From the NCBI RefSeq assembly GCF_031954525.1, contig NZ_CP134867.1:1178001-1242000 (forward strand): a DNA stretch of 64,000 nucleotides. The letters are read 5' to 3'. The translations under genes and the position numbers were made by a program. The notes below the pieces were generated by a model that saw only the letters and a program-made list of their open reading frames with translations, had not been told where the DNA came from and searched no databases. The DNA is from Dyella sp. BiH032. Lineage in GTDB: Bacteria > Pseudomonadota > Gammaproteobacteria > Xanthomonadales > Rhodanobacteraceae. Below are positions 55,564 to 64,000 of the stretch, in pieces (the stretch's first letter is position 1; every line of letters starts with the position of its first letter).

Positions 55564-56343
55564 ATGTTCAAGAAAGGATGGCTGGCCCTGAGCGCCAGCG
55601 TGGTGTGCGCCATGGCGTTCGCTCAGCCGGCCTTCGCCGCCGACGACGCGGCCAAGGGCGGTGCCGAGAACACAGTGCGCCAGGCGGTGCTCGGTCTGGC
55701 CAAGGTGCAGATCGACTCGATCCGGCCGGCGCCGATCCCGGGCTTCTACCAGGTGATCGCCTCGGGCCAGCTGGTCTACGTGAGCGCCGATGGCAAGTAC
55801 ATGCTCACCGGCAACCTGATTGATCTGGGCAGCAAGAAGGATCTTGGCGAATCCGTGTGGGCTGACTTCCGCAAGGCCGAGCTGGCCAAGCTGCCGGTGG
55901 CCGACCGCATCGTGTTCGCGCCGGCCAAGCCGCGCTACACGGTGAGCGTGTTCACCGACGTCAACTGCGGCTACTGCCGCGCGCTGCACCAGCACGTCGC
56001 GGACTTCAACAAGGCCGGTATCGCGCTGGAATACATCGCCTGGCCGCGCGAGGGCGTGACCTCCACCGGCGGCAACCCGACGCCGACCTACACCGAGATG
56101 GTCTCGGTCTGGTGCTCGGCCGACCGCAAGGCCGCCTTCACCGCCGCCAAGGAGGGCAAGCAGCCCAAGGGCGCCGCCTGCACCAATCCGGTGAAGGACG
56201 AGTTCGATCTGGGCGTGCGCCTGGGCGTGACCGGCACGCCGACCATCGTGGCCGAGGACGGCTCCGTGCTGGGCGGCTACATGACGCCGGACCAGTTGCT
56301 CAAGGCGCTGGACAAGCGCGGGATCAAGCCCTCCGGCGGCTGA
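55564..56343 (+). CDS. dsbC: Thiol:disulfide interchange protein DsbC
   Basis: 259 residues with a signal peptide (AMAFAQPAFA). The N-terminal dimerisation domain (about 30-95) is followed by a thioredoxin fold with active site C135-G-Y-C138 in FTDVNCGYCRALH and the cis-proline in VTGTPTIVAEDG. A second Cys pair (C184, C206) matches the structural disulfide. It isomerises wrong disulfides in the periplasm. The ATG at 55564 follows GAGAGG; a GTG directly before it is possible. Confidence 0.94.
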   Translation: MFKKGWLALSASVVCAMAFAQPAFAADDAAKGGAENTVRQAVLGLAKVQIDSIRPAPIPGFYQVIASGQLVYVSADGKYMLTGNLIDLGSKKDLGESVWADFRKAELAKLPVADRIVFAPAKPRYTVSVFTDVNCGYCRALHQHVADFNKAGIALEYIAWPREGVTSTGGNPTPTYTEMVSVWCSADRKAAFTAAKEGKQPKGAACTNPVKDEFDLGVRLGVTGTPTIVAEDGSVLGGYMTPDQLLKALDKRGIKPSGG

Positions 56344-56466
56344 TCGCCCGGCCGATCACCCGGGTGTAAAGAGCGGAGCGGGCGCGGGGCGACCCCGCCC
56401 CGCCCGATGTTGTCCTGCAGCATGGGGTAGAATGCGCGTTTCTCCGCATAAGCTCCCGTTCCCCGC

Positions 56467-59400
56467 ATGATCGCTCTCGACGGGCAGGCCGCCCTTTCGC
56501 CGTTCCGCCTCGAACGCCTCAATGCCCGCCTGGATGCCCTGCATCGCGGCGCGCGCGTGCAGGCTTCCTGGTTCGTCTACTTCATCGACGCCGATACCGC
56601 CCCGGAAGGCGAGCAGCGCCAGCGCCTGCTGGAAGTGCTGGAGGCCAAGGACAGCGCCACCGAGACCGTCTCCCTGTGGGTCGTGCCCCGCCTGGGCACC
56701 ATTTCGCCCTGGTCGAGCAAGGCCACGGACATCCTGCATGGCGCCGGCTTCCCGGTGCGCCGCGTCGAGCGCGGCGTCGCCTACCAGATCGCCGGCCTGC
56801 CGGAACCGGGCGCGCCCGAATACGACGCCATGATGGCCGTGCTGTGCGATGCCATGACGCAGTCGGTCCTGCATCGCCTCGATGACGCCAAGGGTCTGTT
56901 CCTGGCCGGCAAGCCGGGCGACCTGGTGCACATCGCGCTGGGCACCGACCCGCGCGCCGCGCTGGCAAAGGCCAATGCCGAGCTCGGCCTGGCGCTGGCG
57001 GAGGACGAGATCGACTACCTCGCCGAGCGCTACGCCGAACTCGGCCGCGACCCGACCGACGCCGAACTCTTCATGTTCGCGCAGGCCAACTCCGAGCACT
57101 GCCGCCACAAGGTGTTCAACGCCAGCTGGACGCTGGATGGCCAGCCGCAGGAGAAGAGCCTGTTCGGCATGATCAAGAACACCCACCAGCATGCGCCCGC
57201 GTACACGCTGTCCGCCTACAAGGACAACGCCGCGGTGATCGAAGGCAGCGAGGGCCAGCGCTTCTTCGCCGACGCCGACGGCGTATGGCGCAAGCGCGGC
57301 GAGCGCATCGAGTACGCGATCAAGGTGGAGACGCACAACCATCCGACCGCCATCGCGCCCTGGCCGGGCGCGGCCACGGGTGCGGGCGGCGAGATCCGCG
57401 ACGAAGGCGCTACCGGCCGCGGCGCCAAGCCGAAGGCCGGCCTTACCGGTTTCTCCGTTTCCGACCTGCGCATTCCCGGCCATCCGCAGCCGTGGGAAGT
57501 GGAGCGCCCGCTGCCGCCGCGCATGGCCAGCGCGTTCGAGATCATGCGCGACGGCCCGCTGGGTGCCGCCGCGTTCAACAACGAATTCGGCCGTCCGTGC
57601 CTGGGTGGCTATTTCCGTACGTACGAGCACGAGACTGGCGAAGCCGGCGTGCGCCGCGGCTACGACAAGCCGATCATGATCGCCGGCGGCCTGGCCAACA
57701 TCCGCGCCGGCGACGTGCAGAAGCGCGAACTGCAGCCCGGCCACAAGGTGATCGTGCTGGGCGGCCCGGCCATGCTGATCGGCCTGGGCGGCGGCGCCGC
57801 CTCGTCGGTGGCATCGGGCACGTCGAGCGCGGAGCTGGACTTCGCTTCCGTGCAGCGCGACAACGCCGAGATGGAACGCCGCTGCCAGCAGGTGATCGAC
57901 AGCTGCTGGGGCCTGGGCGAGCGCAATCCCATCGTCAGCGTGCATGACGTCGGCGCGGGCGGTCTCTCCAATGCGATCCCCGAGCTGCTCAACGACGCGG
58001 GCGTGGGCGGCACGATCGATCTCTCCAAGGTGCCGTGCGACGACCCGTCGCTGTCGCCGATGCAGGTGTGGAGCAACGAGTCGCAGGAGCGCTACGTGCT
58101 CGGCATCGCGCCGGAGAACCTCGCCGAGTTCGAAGCCTTCTGCGTGCGCGAGCGCTGCCCCTATGCCGTCGTGGGCGACGCCACCGAGGAGCGCCGCCTG
58201 GTGGTGCGCGATCCGCGCCGCGACCTCACCGTGATCGACCTGCCGATGGACGTGCTGTTCGGCAAGCCGCCGCGCATGCATCGTGACGCCAAGCGCGTGA
58301 AGCCGCGCATCGACCTGGTGCCGGATCTCTCCGGCATCAGCATGGACGAGGCGCTGCTGCGCGTGCTGCGCCTGCCCACCGTGGGCAGCAAGAGCTTCCT
58401 GATCACCATTGGCGACCGCACCGTCGGCGGCCTCAATCACCGCGACCCGATGGTCGGCCCCTGGCAGGTGCCGGTCGCCGACTGCGCCGTCACCATCGCC
58501 GACTTCGAAGGCTATGCGGGTGAAGCGATGGCGATGGCCGAGCGCGCTCCGGTGGCACTCCTCAACAGCGCCGACGCCGCGCGCCTGGCGGTGGGCGAAG
58601 CGATCACCAATCTGGCCGCCGCGCCGATCGCCTCGCTGGGCGAGGTGCGCCTGTCCGCCAACTGGATGGCGGCGGTGAACCACCCGGGCGAGGATGCTGC
58701 GCTGTTCGACGCGGTGAAGGCCGTCGGCATGGAACTGTGTCCCGCGCTGGACATCTCCATCCCGGTCGGCAAGGACTCGCTGTCCATGCAGACCGTGTGG
58801 AAAGACGGCGACCAGCCGCAGCGCACGATCGCGCCGGTGTCGCTGGTGATCACCGGCTTCGCCCGCGTGCACGACGTGCGCCGCACGCTGACGCCGCAGC
58901 TGCGCCTGGACCGCGGCGATTCCGACCTGTGGCTGCTCGACCTCGGCGACGGCCGCGACCGCCTCGGCGGTTCCGCGCTGACCCAGGTGTTCAACCGCGG
59001 CGGCGGCGTGCCGCCGGACCTGGATGACCCCAAGCGCCTGAAGGGTCTGTTCGACCTGGTGCAGGAAGCCAATGCGGCCGGCCTGCTGCTGGCGTACCAC
59101 GACCGCTCCGACGGCGGCGTCATCGTCACCCTGCTGGAAATGGCCTTCGCCGGTCACTGCGGCCTGGAAATCCAGCTCGAAGGCTGGGCGGAAGCCGCGC
59201 TACGCTCGCTGTTCAACGAGGAACTCGGTGCGGTGGTCCAGGTGGCGCAGGCCAACCGCGAAGCCTTCGAGGCTCTGCTGGTGAAGCACGACCTGGCCGG
59301 CATGAGCTACCGCATCGGCCATCCGAAGGAAAAGCTCGGCATCAAGCTGTTCCACGGCGGCGAAAAACAGTTCGCCTGGAAGTGGACCGAGCTGTTCGCG

Positions 59401-60327
59401 GCGTGGAACGAAACCAGCCACCACATGCAGCGCCTGCGCGACAACCCGCTCAGCGCAGATGCGGAGCGCGAATGGCGCCTGGACGACGCCGATCCGGGCA
59501 TCAGCCCCAAGCTCAGCTTCGACCCGGCCGAGGACGTGGCCGCGCCTTACATCGCGAAGGGCGCGCGCCCGCGCGTCGCGATCCTGCGCGAGCAGGGCGT
59601 CAACGGCCAGGTGGAAATGGCCGCCGCGTTCGATCGTGCCGGGTTCGAGGCGGTGGACGTCCATATGTCCGATCTCGCCAGTGGCCGCATCAAGCTGGCC
59701 GACTTCCGCGGCTTCGCCGCGTGCGGCGGCTTCTCCTACGGCGACGTGCTGGGAGCGGGCCGCGGCTGGGCCACCTCCATCATGTACAACGAGATGCTGC
59801 GTGCCGAGTTCACCGCATTCTTCGCGGACAGCACCCGGTTTGCGCTGGGCGTGTGCAATGGTTGCCAGATGCTGTCGCAGCTGAAGGACATCATCCCGGG
59901 CGCGCAGCATTGGCCGAAGTTCCTGCGCAACGCGTCCGAGCAGTACGAGGGCCGCGTGGCGATGCTGGAAGTGCTCGATTCGCCCAGCATCTTCTTCAAG
60001 GGCATGGCCGGCTCGCGCATTCCGGTGGCGGTGGCGCACGGCGAAGGCCGCGTGAGCTTCCCGCAGGTGTGCAGCCCGTCGAAAGCCGGCGGCGCCGTTC
60101 GTTTCGTCGACAACCGCGGCCGTCCGACCGAGCACTACCCGCTCAATCCCAACGGCTCGCCGGGCGGCCTGGCCGGCTTCACCGCGGCCGACGGTCGCGT
60201 GACGATCATGATGCCGCACCCCGAGCGCGTGTTCCGCACTGCGCAGATGAGCTGGCACCCGGATCACTGGGGCGAGGATTCGCCGTGGATGCGCATGTTC
60301 CGCAACGCCCGGGTCTGGTGCGGCTGA
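56467..60327 (+). CDS. purL: Phosphoribosylformylglycinamidine synthase
   Basis: 1286 residues, the large gammaproteobacterial form (E. coli 1295). It turns FGAR, glutamine and ATP into FGAM in purine synthesis. Domain order: N-terminal PurS-like part, linker with [18 protein letters not shown], the first synthetase half with [26 protein letters not shown], the second half, and a C-terminal glutamine amidotransferase with the nucleophile Cys at about 1130 ([10 protein letters not shown]) and MMPHPERVF. The ATG at 56467 gives a full-length protein. A TAGAAT at 56428 may be the -10 box. Confidence 0.96.
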   Translation: MIALDGQAALSPFRLERLNARLDALHRGARVQASWFVYFIDADTAPEGEQRQRLLEVLEAKDSATETVSLWVVPRLGTISPWSSKATDILHGAGFPVRRVERGVAYQIAGLPEPGAPEYDAMMAVLCDAMTQSVLHRLDDAKGLFLAGKPGDLVHIALGTDPRAALAKANAELGLALAEDEIDYLAERYAELGRDPTDAELFMFAQANSEHCRHKVFNASWTLDGQPQEKSLFGMIKNTHQHAPAYTLSAYKDNAAVIEGSEGQRFFADADGVWRKRGERIEYAIKVETHNHPTAIAPWPGAATGAGGEIRDEGATGRGAKPKAGLTGFSVSDLRIPGHPQPWEVERPLPPRMASAFEIMRDGPLGAAAFNNEFGRPCLGGYFRTYEHETGEAGVRRGYDKPIMIAGGLANIRAGDVQKRELQPGHKVIVLGGPAMLIGLGGGAASSVASGTSSAELDFASVQRDNAEMERRCQQVIDSCWGLGERNPIVSVHDVGAGGLSNAIPELLNDAGVGGTIDLSKVPCDDPSLSPMQVWSNESQERYVLGIAPENLAEFEAFCVRERCPYAVVGDATEERRLVVRDPRRDLTVIDLPMDVLFGKPPRMHRDAKRVKPRIDLVPDLSGISMDEALLRVLRLPTVGSKSFLITIGDRTVGGLNHRDPMVGPWQVPVADCAVTIADFEGYAGEAMAMAERAPVALLNSADAARLAVGEAITNLAAAPIASLGEVRLSANWMAAVNHPGEDAALFDAVKAVGMELCPALDISIPVGKDSLSMQTVWKDGDQPQRTIAPVSLVITGFARVHDVRRTLTPQLRLDRGDSDLWLLDLGDGRDRLGGSALTQVFNRGGGVPPDLDDPKRLKGLFDLVQEANAAGLLLAYHDRSDGGVIVTLLEMAFAGHCGLEIQLEGWAEAALRSLFNEELGAVVQVAQANREAFEALLVKHDLAGMSYRIGHPKEKLGIKLFHGGEKQFAWKWTELFAAWNETSHHMQRLRDNPLSADAEREWRLDDADPGISPKLSFDPAEDVAAPYIAKGARPRVAILREQGVNGQVEMAAAFDRAGFEAVDVHMSDLASGRIKLADFRGFAACGGFSYGDVLGAGRGWATSIMYNEMLRAEFTAFFADSTRFALGVCNGCQMLSQLKDIIPGAQHWPKFLRNASEQYEGRVAMLEVLDSPSIFFKGMAGSRIPVAVAHGEGRVSFPQVCSPSKAGGAVRFVDNRGRPTEHYPLNPNGSPGGLAGFTAADGRVTIMMPHPERVFRTAQMSWHPDHWGEDSPWMRMFRNARVWCG

Positions 60328-60361
60328 CAGCCGATCGACCCTCGCCGGCCGGGCGCGCGGG

Positions 60362-61114
60362 GTGAGCCTGCCGTCCGGCCAGCGGTTCGTCCGTAGCCTG
60401 CTTTTCGCCGGCTGGACGGTGCTGCTGGCGCTGTGCCCCTGGTGGCTGGGGCTGGCGCTGCTGCTCGCGCTGGCGGCCGGAGCCCTTTACTACGCGCACC
60501 GTTCCGCCCATCGGCGCGACCTTTGCCGCCGTGGCCTGAAGTGGGGCTTGGCGGGCGTGCTGTTCGCCGCACAGCGTGCGTTGGGCGGCGACTTGCTGGC
60601 CTGGGGCGTCGCGTTGCTGGGCGCCCTGGTGGGTTACTCCCTGGTGGCTTTGCTCGAATCGTTCCTGCCACACCGTTCCCGTGCTACGCCGCCGCCCTCG
60701 CCGGAATGGCGCGACATCGCGATGGCTTCCATCGGCCCGCCCGCGCACATCATCGAACTGTCGCCGGTGGCCTGGGCGGATGCCGGCGCATCGCTGTGCG
60801 ATCCCCGCGGGCTGGTTATCGGTTACGACGCCGACTCGGAGGTGGAAGGGCGCTACCGCTTCGCCGACGGAAGCTCGCAGGAACGGCTGAGCGCACGCTG
60901 CGCGTTCAGCCCCCGCGGCCGATGGTTTGCGGCAAGCCTGCCCGGCGGTTCGGGCGACGTGCTTTTCGACCGCGATCGCGCTCGCATGCATCGCCTGCGT
61001 GGCTGGCATCTTTGCGGTTGGGACGAGAACGATGCGCCCTGGCTCGCACGCCATGCGGACGGCGTGCCCGCGCCGCTGCACGAAGCGCTGGGGCAGGCGA
61101 TGCCGGGTGGCTGA
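60362..61114 (+). CDS. Inner-membrane protein of unknown function
   Basis: 250 residues. The first 100 residues hold three or four hydrophobic segments (LLFAGWTVLLALCPWWLGLA, LGALVGYSLVALLESFL). The rest is a soluble domain with DPRGLVIGYDADSEVEGRYRF and RCAFSPRGRWFAASLPGGSG, which looks beta-rich. I recognise no family. The start is a GTG at 60362 directly before the first membrane helix. It is 34 bases downstream of purL and probably in its transcript. Confidence 0.75.
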   Translation: MSLPSGQRFVRSLLFAGWTVLLALCPWWLGLALLLALAAGALYYAHRSAHRRDLCRRGLKWGLAGVLFAAQRALGGDLLAWGVALLGALVGYSLVALLESFLPHRSRATPPPSPEWRDIAMASIGPPAHIIELSPVAWADAGASLCDPRGLVIGYDADSEVEGRYRFADGSSQERLSARCAFSPRGRWFAASLPGGSGDVLFDRDRARMHRLRGWHLCGWDENDAPWLARHADGVPAPLHEALGQAMPGG

Positions 61115-61185
61115 AGAACGGACGCAGGGCGTTCGTCACGCAGCGTCTATGCCGTTGGCGCGTCGCTCCTCCATACTTCCCGGCC

Positions 61186-62088
61186 ATGAACGCCGCTTTC
61201 CAAACCACACCCACAGTCAGCGTGATCGTCGTCGCCGCCGACAGCGGCCCGACGCTGCGCGAATGTGTACGCCGCGTGATGGCCTGCGAAGTGCCGCTGG
61301 AACTGATCCTGGTCGACAACGGTTCCGGCGACGGCGTGCCGCAGGCGATCGAGCGCGCGATGCAGCAGGAATGGCGGCTGCGCGTGATCTACAACCGCGC
61401 GAACCTGGGCTTCGGCCCCGCCGTGAACCGCGGCGCGGCGCAGGCGCGCGGGAACGTGCTGCTCATCCTCAATCCGGACTGCATGCTGGACGACGCCAGC
61501 CTCCGCCGCCTGCTGGAGTTGCTGCGGGCGCACCCGAAGGCGGGAATCATCGGTGCCGTGGTCTGCGACGATCACGGCGTGCCCGACGGGGCTTCCTACC
61601 GGCGCGACCCCTACCTCGGCCGCGCGCTGCGCAGCCTGCTGGGCAAGAACGATGGCGTGAACATCGGCGGCGACATGCCCGCCGAGCCGGTGCGCGCCGA
61701 GGCAGTGTCGGGCGCGCTGATGGCCATGCCGCGCGTTGTGTTCGAGAACCTCAGGGGTTTCGACGAAGCCTATTTCCTGCACTGCGAGGACCTGGATCTG
61801 TGTCGCCGCGCGCGCGACGCCGGCTATGAGGTCTGGCTGGCCGGCGACGTGCACGTGTTGCACGGCAAGGGCGGCTCCAGCCGGCATCGCCCGGTGTTCG
61901 TGAGCTGGCACAAGCACCGCGGCATGTGGCGCTGGTTCCGCAAGTTCGACCCGGCGGCACGCAATCCGGTGACCTCCAGCGTGGTCTGGCTGGGCCTGTG
62001 GGCGCACTTCGTGGCCAAGATTCCCGGCCAGTGGCTGCGTCTGCTGCGCCGTGGCCGGCCTGCGCTCGCGGCGACGGACGGCGAATGA
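61186..62088 (+). CDS. GT2-family glycosyltransferase
   Basis: 300 residues. GT-A fold: VSVIVVAADSGPTLRECV, LILVDNGSGDGVP, NRANLGFGPAVNRGAAQARG, LILNPDCMLDD (DxD-type), and FDEAYFLHCEDLDLCRRARDAGY, the acceptor-site ED motif. This is the WbbL/rhamnosyltransferase-like group, which adds a sugar to polysaccharide or lipid carriers. The acceptor is unknown. The ATG at 61186 opens the GT fold directly; the long frame upstream overlaps the membrane gene and is not protein-like. The next gene overlaps it by ATGA. Confidence 0.9.
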   Translation: MNAAFQTTPTVSVIVVAADSGPTLRECVRRVMACEVPLELILVDNGSGDGVPQAIERAMQQEWRLRVIYNRANLGFGPAVNRGAAQARGNVLLILNPDCMLDDASLRRLLELLRAHPKAGIIGAVVCDDHGVPDGASYRRDPYLGRALRSLLGKNDGVNIGGDMPAEPVRAEAVSGALMAMPRVVFENLRGFDEAYFLHCEDLDLCRRARDAGYEVWLAGDVHVLHGKGGSSRHRPVFVSWHKHRGMWRWFRKFDPAARNPVTSSVVWLGLWAHFVAKIPGQWLRLLRRGRPALAATDGE

Positions 62089-62987
62089 GCCCTCCGCAGG
62101 CGCGCGCCGCCACGCTGGCGACGCTGGGGTTGGTCGCGGTCACCACCATCTGGGGTTCCACCTTTTTCCTGATCAAGGACTTGGTGGGGCGCATGCCGGT
62201 GGCGGATTTCCTGTCGGTGCGCTTCCTGATCGCCGCGGCGTCGATGCTGGTGCTGTTCCATCGCGCATTGCGGCAGTTGTCCCGTCGCGAATGGACGCAA
62301 GGCATCGCGCTTGGCCTGGTCTACGGCGTGGCCCAACTGCTGCAGACGAGCGGGCTGGAACATACCTCCGCCAGCATCAGCGGCTTCGCCACCGGCATGT
62401 ACGTGGTGTTCACGCCGCTGCTGGGCACGGTGCTGCTGCGGCAGCGCCTGCCGTCGGCGACGTGGATCGCGGTGCTGCTGGCGGTAGGTGGCTTGGCGCT
62501 GCTGGCGCTGCGCGGTTTCAGTCTCGGCTATGGTGTGTGGATCACGCTGGCATCTGCGCTGCTCTATGCGCTGCACATCGTCGGCCTCGGTGCGTGGTCG
62601 CGGCCAGGACATGCCTTCGCTTTGTCGACCGTGCAGATGCTGATGATCGCCGTCGTGTGCCTGCTGGCGACGCTGCCGCACGGCCCCGCGCTGCCGCCGG
62701 ATGCCAAGGCGTGGGCCGCGATGGTGTATATGGCGCTGGCCGCGGGTGCCGGCGCGATGCTGGTGCAGACCTGGGCGCAGGCGCATATCAGCGCGGCGCG
62801 CGCAGCGATCGTGATGACGACGGAACCGGTGTTCGCGGCGGGGTTTGCGGTGGCGCTCGGTGGTGAGGCGCTGACGTGGCGGATGGTGGCGGGTGGGGTG
62901 TTGGTGTTGGCGGCGATGTATGTGGTGGAGTTGGCGCCGAGGCGGGGTGGCGGGATGCCAGCGGAGGCTGTGCATCACGAGGTGTAG
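62085..62987 (+). CDS. DMT-superfamily permease (EamA domains)
   Basis: 300 residues with ten hydrophobic helices in two EamA repeats. Repeat 1 starts with TTIWGSTFFLIKDLVGRMP and FLSVRFLIAA. Repeat 2 shows the matching AAIVMTTEPVFAAGFAVALGGE and GGVLVLAAMYVVEL. Such proteins export amino acids or metabolites. The start overlaps the glycosyltransferase stop (ATGA), so both are co-translated. The substrate is not readable. Confidence 0.9.
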   Translation: MSPPQARAATLATLGLVAVTTIWGSTFFLIKDLVGRMPVADFLSVRFLIAAASMLVLFHRALRQLSRREWTQGIALGLVYGVAQLLQTSGLEHTSASISGFATGMYVVFTPLLGTVLLRQRLPSATWIAVLLAVGGLALLALRGFSLGYGVWITLASALLYALHIVGLGAWSRPGHAFALSTVQMLMIAVVCLLATLPHGPALPPDAKAWAAMVYMALAAGAGAMLVQTWAQAHISAARAAIVMTTEPVFAAGFAVALGGEALTWRMVAGGVLVLAAMYVVELAPRRGGGMPAEAVHHEV

Positions 62988-63052
62988 GTTTTTTTGCTTG
63001 GGGAGTTTGTGCGTTTGGTTGCGCACGACGGGTGCCGTACGCGATGGGTACC

Positions 63053-63487
63053 GTAGGTTGGGGTGAGCTTGCGAGCCCCAACGGGCGCGAAGGGTCGCCT
63101 CGCATTTACCTACTCGTCATTCCGGCGCAGGCCGGGAAACGGTGCGAGGTGGTCGCCAGCCTTGTCTCGCCCGGAGGGCGAGGGTTTCGCTCTCCTGCCG
63201 GAGAGCGAGTTACTTCTTCTTGCTTGCCCAAGAAGAAGTAACCAAGAAGAAGGGCCCCCTGCGCGGCGCCCTCCGGTGGCCTTCGCCACCTCCGGGTACG
63301 TTGCGGGGACGTCCTGTCCCCGCCCGCCTGCGGCGGCCTGATCGTCCAGCCCTCACCGCCGCGAAGGGAACCCGGGAGATCAAGAGCCTTACGGAGCGTC
63401 GCTTCGCTCGCTCTTGTTTTTGTTTTGCTTGCCTGGGTATTCACTTCTCCTTCTCCCCTCCGGGGAGAAGGCGGGATGAGGGGCGGG
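63053..63487. repeat. Composite palindromic intergenic element, copy B
   Basis: About 435 bases, colinear with copy A at 37922. Hairpins: CTCGCCC-gga-GGGCGAG (63166-63182); CGCTCTCC/GGAGAGCG (63189-63208); GTTACTTCTTCTTG-cttgcc-CAAGAAGAAGTAAC (63209-63242); GGTGGC-cttc-GCCACC (63275-63290); GCGGGGAC-gtcct-GTCCCCGC (63303-63323). Long stretches between hairpins are nearly identical to copy A, for example GGGCCCCCTGCGCGGCGCCC. It ends in the REP-like palindrome at 63448. It lacks the hairpin found at 38211 in copy A. Confidence 0.85.
63448..63487 (+). repeat. REP-like palindrome, copy 5
   Basis: Identical core to copy 4: CCTTCTCCCC-tcc-GGGGAGAAGG and tail CGGGATGAGGGGCGGG. It lies between composite copy B and the end of the minus-strand DUF2127 gene. 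Confidence 0.85.
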
Positions 63488-63504
63488 GGCTGGCGACGCC
63501 GCTG

Positions 63505-64000
63505 CTATTCCGCCTGCTTCTTCGGCCGCGGCTGCAGCGCGATGCGCACCAGGTAAACCACGATCGCGATGTTCCCCAGCAGCACCACCAGCTTCAGCCA
63601 GGTGAAGTGGGCGATCGTTTCGTACAGCTCGACCGGGATCAGCGAACCCGTGGCGATGACGGTGAACCATTCCGCCCAGTGCTTGCGCAGCCACAAGCCG
63701 ATGCCCTCGGTAGCGAAGATTGCCGCGTAGCCGAGCGCCACGATGCCCACCGCGACGAACTTGCTCGGGCCTTGTTCCATCAGCAGGTTCACCAGCTGCC
63801 AGCGCAGGTGGTTGCTGTCGGTGAGGGACAGGTGTTCCAGCCAGTGCACGAAGTGCTCGAAGTTGGTCTGCTGGTTGAGCCGGAACGCTGCGATGGCGAT
63901 CAGGATCAGGCCCACCGTCTTGACCGCCTTGTAGATGGCGATCACGCGCAGGCCGACGCTGTGTTGCGCCTCGACCGCGGAGCTGGGCTCGGTCAGGTGG
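63505..64000 (-). CDS. DUF2127 membrane protein, 5' end cut by window
   Basis: The frame is open to the right edge, so at least 164 residues are present and the N terminus is missing. It reads AIYKAVKTVGLILIAIAAF, then a charged FEHFVHWLEHLSLTDSNH loop, GIVALGYAAIFATEGIGLWL and LVVLLGNIAIVVYLVRIAL. This is the DUF2127 pattern of four membrane helices with unknown function. A GTG at 63945 is internal: the residues before it (EAQHSVGLR) continue the family sequence. Confidence 0.8.
   Translation of the reverse strand, partial: HLTEPSSAVEAQHSVGLRVIAIYKAVKTVGLILIAIAAFRLNQQTNFEHFVHWLEHLSLTDSNHLRWQLVNLLMEQGPSKFVAVGIVALGYAAIFATEGIGLWLRKHWAEWFTVIATGSLIPVELYETIAHFTWLKLVVLLGNIAIVVYLVRIALQPRPKKQAE

Noticed and set aside
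56356..59157. About 930-codon minus-strand open frame opposite purL
   Set aside because: No protein character; purL on the plus strand is full length and intact.
1..64000. tRNA, rRNA, CRISPR array or prophage
   Set aside because: I looked on both strands and saw no cloverleaf with CCA-type end, no rRNA segment and no phage structural genes. xerD is the housekeeping recombinase, not an integrase.

Overview
The window is high-GC, gene-dense chromosomal DNA. Gene content and order suggest a gammaproteobacterium of the Xanthomonadales, most likely Rhodanobacteraceae (Dyella/Luteibacter/Frateuria-like). The pointers are xerD followed by dsbC, a MFS–DedA/rhodanese–ssb block, two RND pumps with NodT-type outer-membrane lipoproteins, an Oar-like TonB-dependent receptor, an RHS locus with separate exported core modules, and GH92 mannoside utilisation. 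This placement is inferred from gene content; no 16S rRNA gene is present.

Layout. 1-6 kb holds housekeeping genes: the end of a UbiH-type hydroxylase, a dienelactone hydrolase, ispB (minus), a divergent MFS exporter, a DedA–rhodanese fusion and ssb with a clear terminator. 6-9.5 kb, all minus strand, holds a membrane diguanylate cyclase, a PEP mutase/isocitrate lyase-family enzyme and a type IV pilin. 9.8-17.6 kb is an accessory island bounded by two different IS3-family transposase remnants. It contains a 1796-residue secreted YD-repeat protein ending in fibronectin-like domains. Directly after it come a separate secreted RHS-core protein with an unrecognised tip and a translationally coupled two-helix membrane protein. 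This is the most interesting part of the window.

18-26 kb holds a small unknown gene and a tetR–VOC–gluconokinase set, divergent from a complete RND efflux operon across a strong palindromic operator. 26.7-33.9 kb is a mannoside utilisation locus: lacI, a FucP-type permease, fructokinase and an AGE-family isomerase on the minus strand, divergent from a secreted GH92 alpha-mannosidase, with two LacI-type operator palindromes between them. The genes fit a route from alpha-mannoside to mannose, fructose and fructose-6-phosphate. 34-38 kb is a three-gene phosphorelay cassette (histidine kinase, single-domain regulator, REC–kinase–REC hybrid).

38.6-44 kb holds a TonB-dependent receptor and two exported proteins of unknown function. 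44.3-50.7 kb is a second RND operon (AcrAB-like plus outer-membrane factor) with its tetR as the last gene. 50.7-64 kb holds L-threonine aldolase, a PHA depolymerase, a methyltransferase, an RDD protein, xerD, dsbC, purL, a membrane protein, a GT2 glycosyltransferase, a DMT permease and the edge of a DUF2127 gene.

Non-coding structure is also notable. Five copies of a REP-like palindrome and two copies of a roughly 0.45-kb modular hairpin element (37.9-38.4 and 63.05-63.49 kb) occur between genes. Their stems differ between copies by paired, compensating changes.
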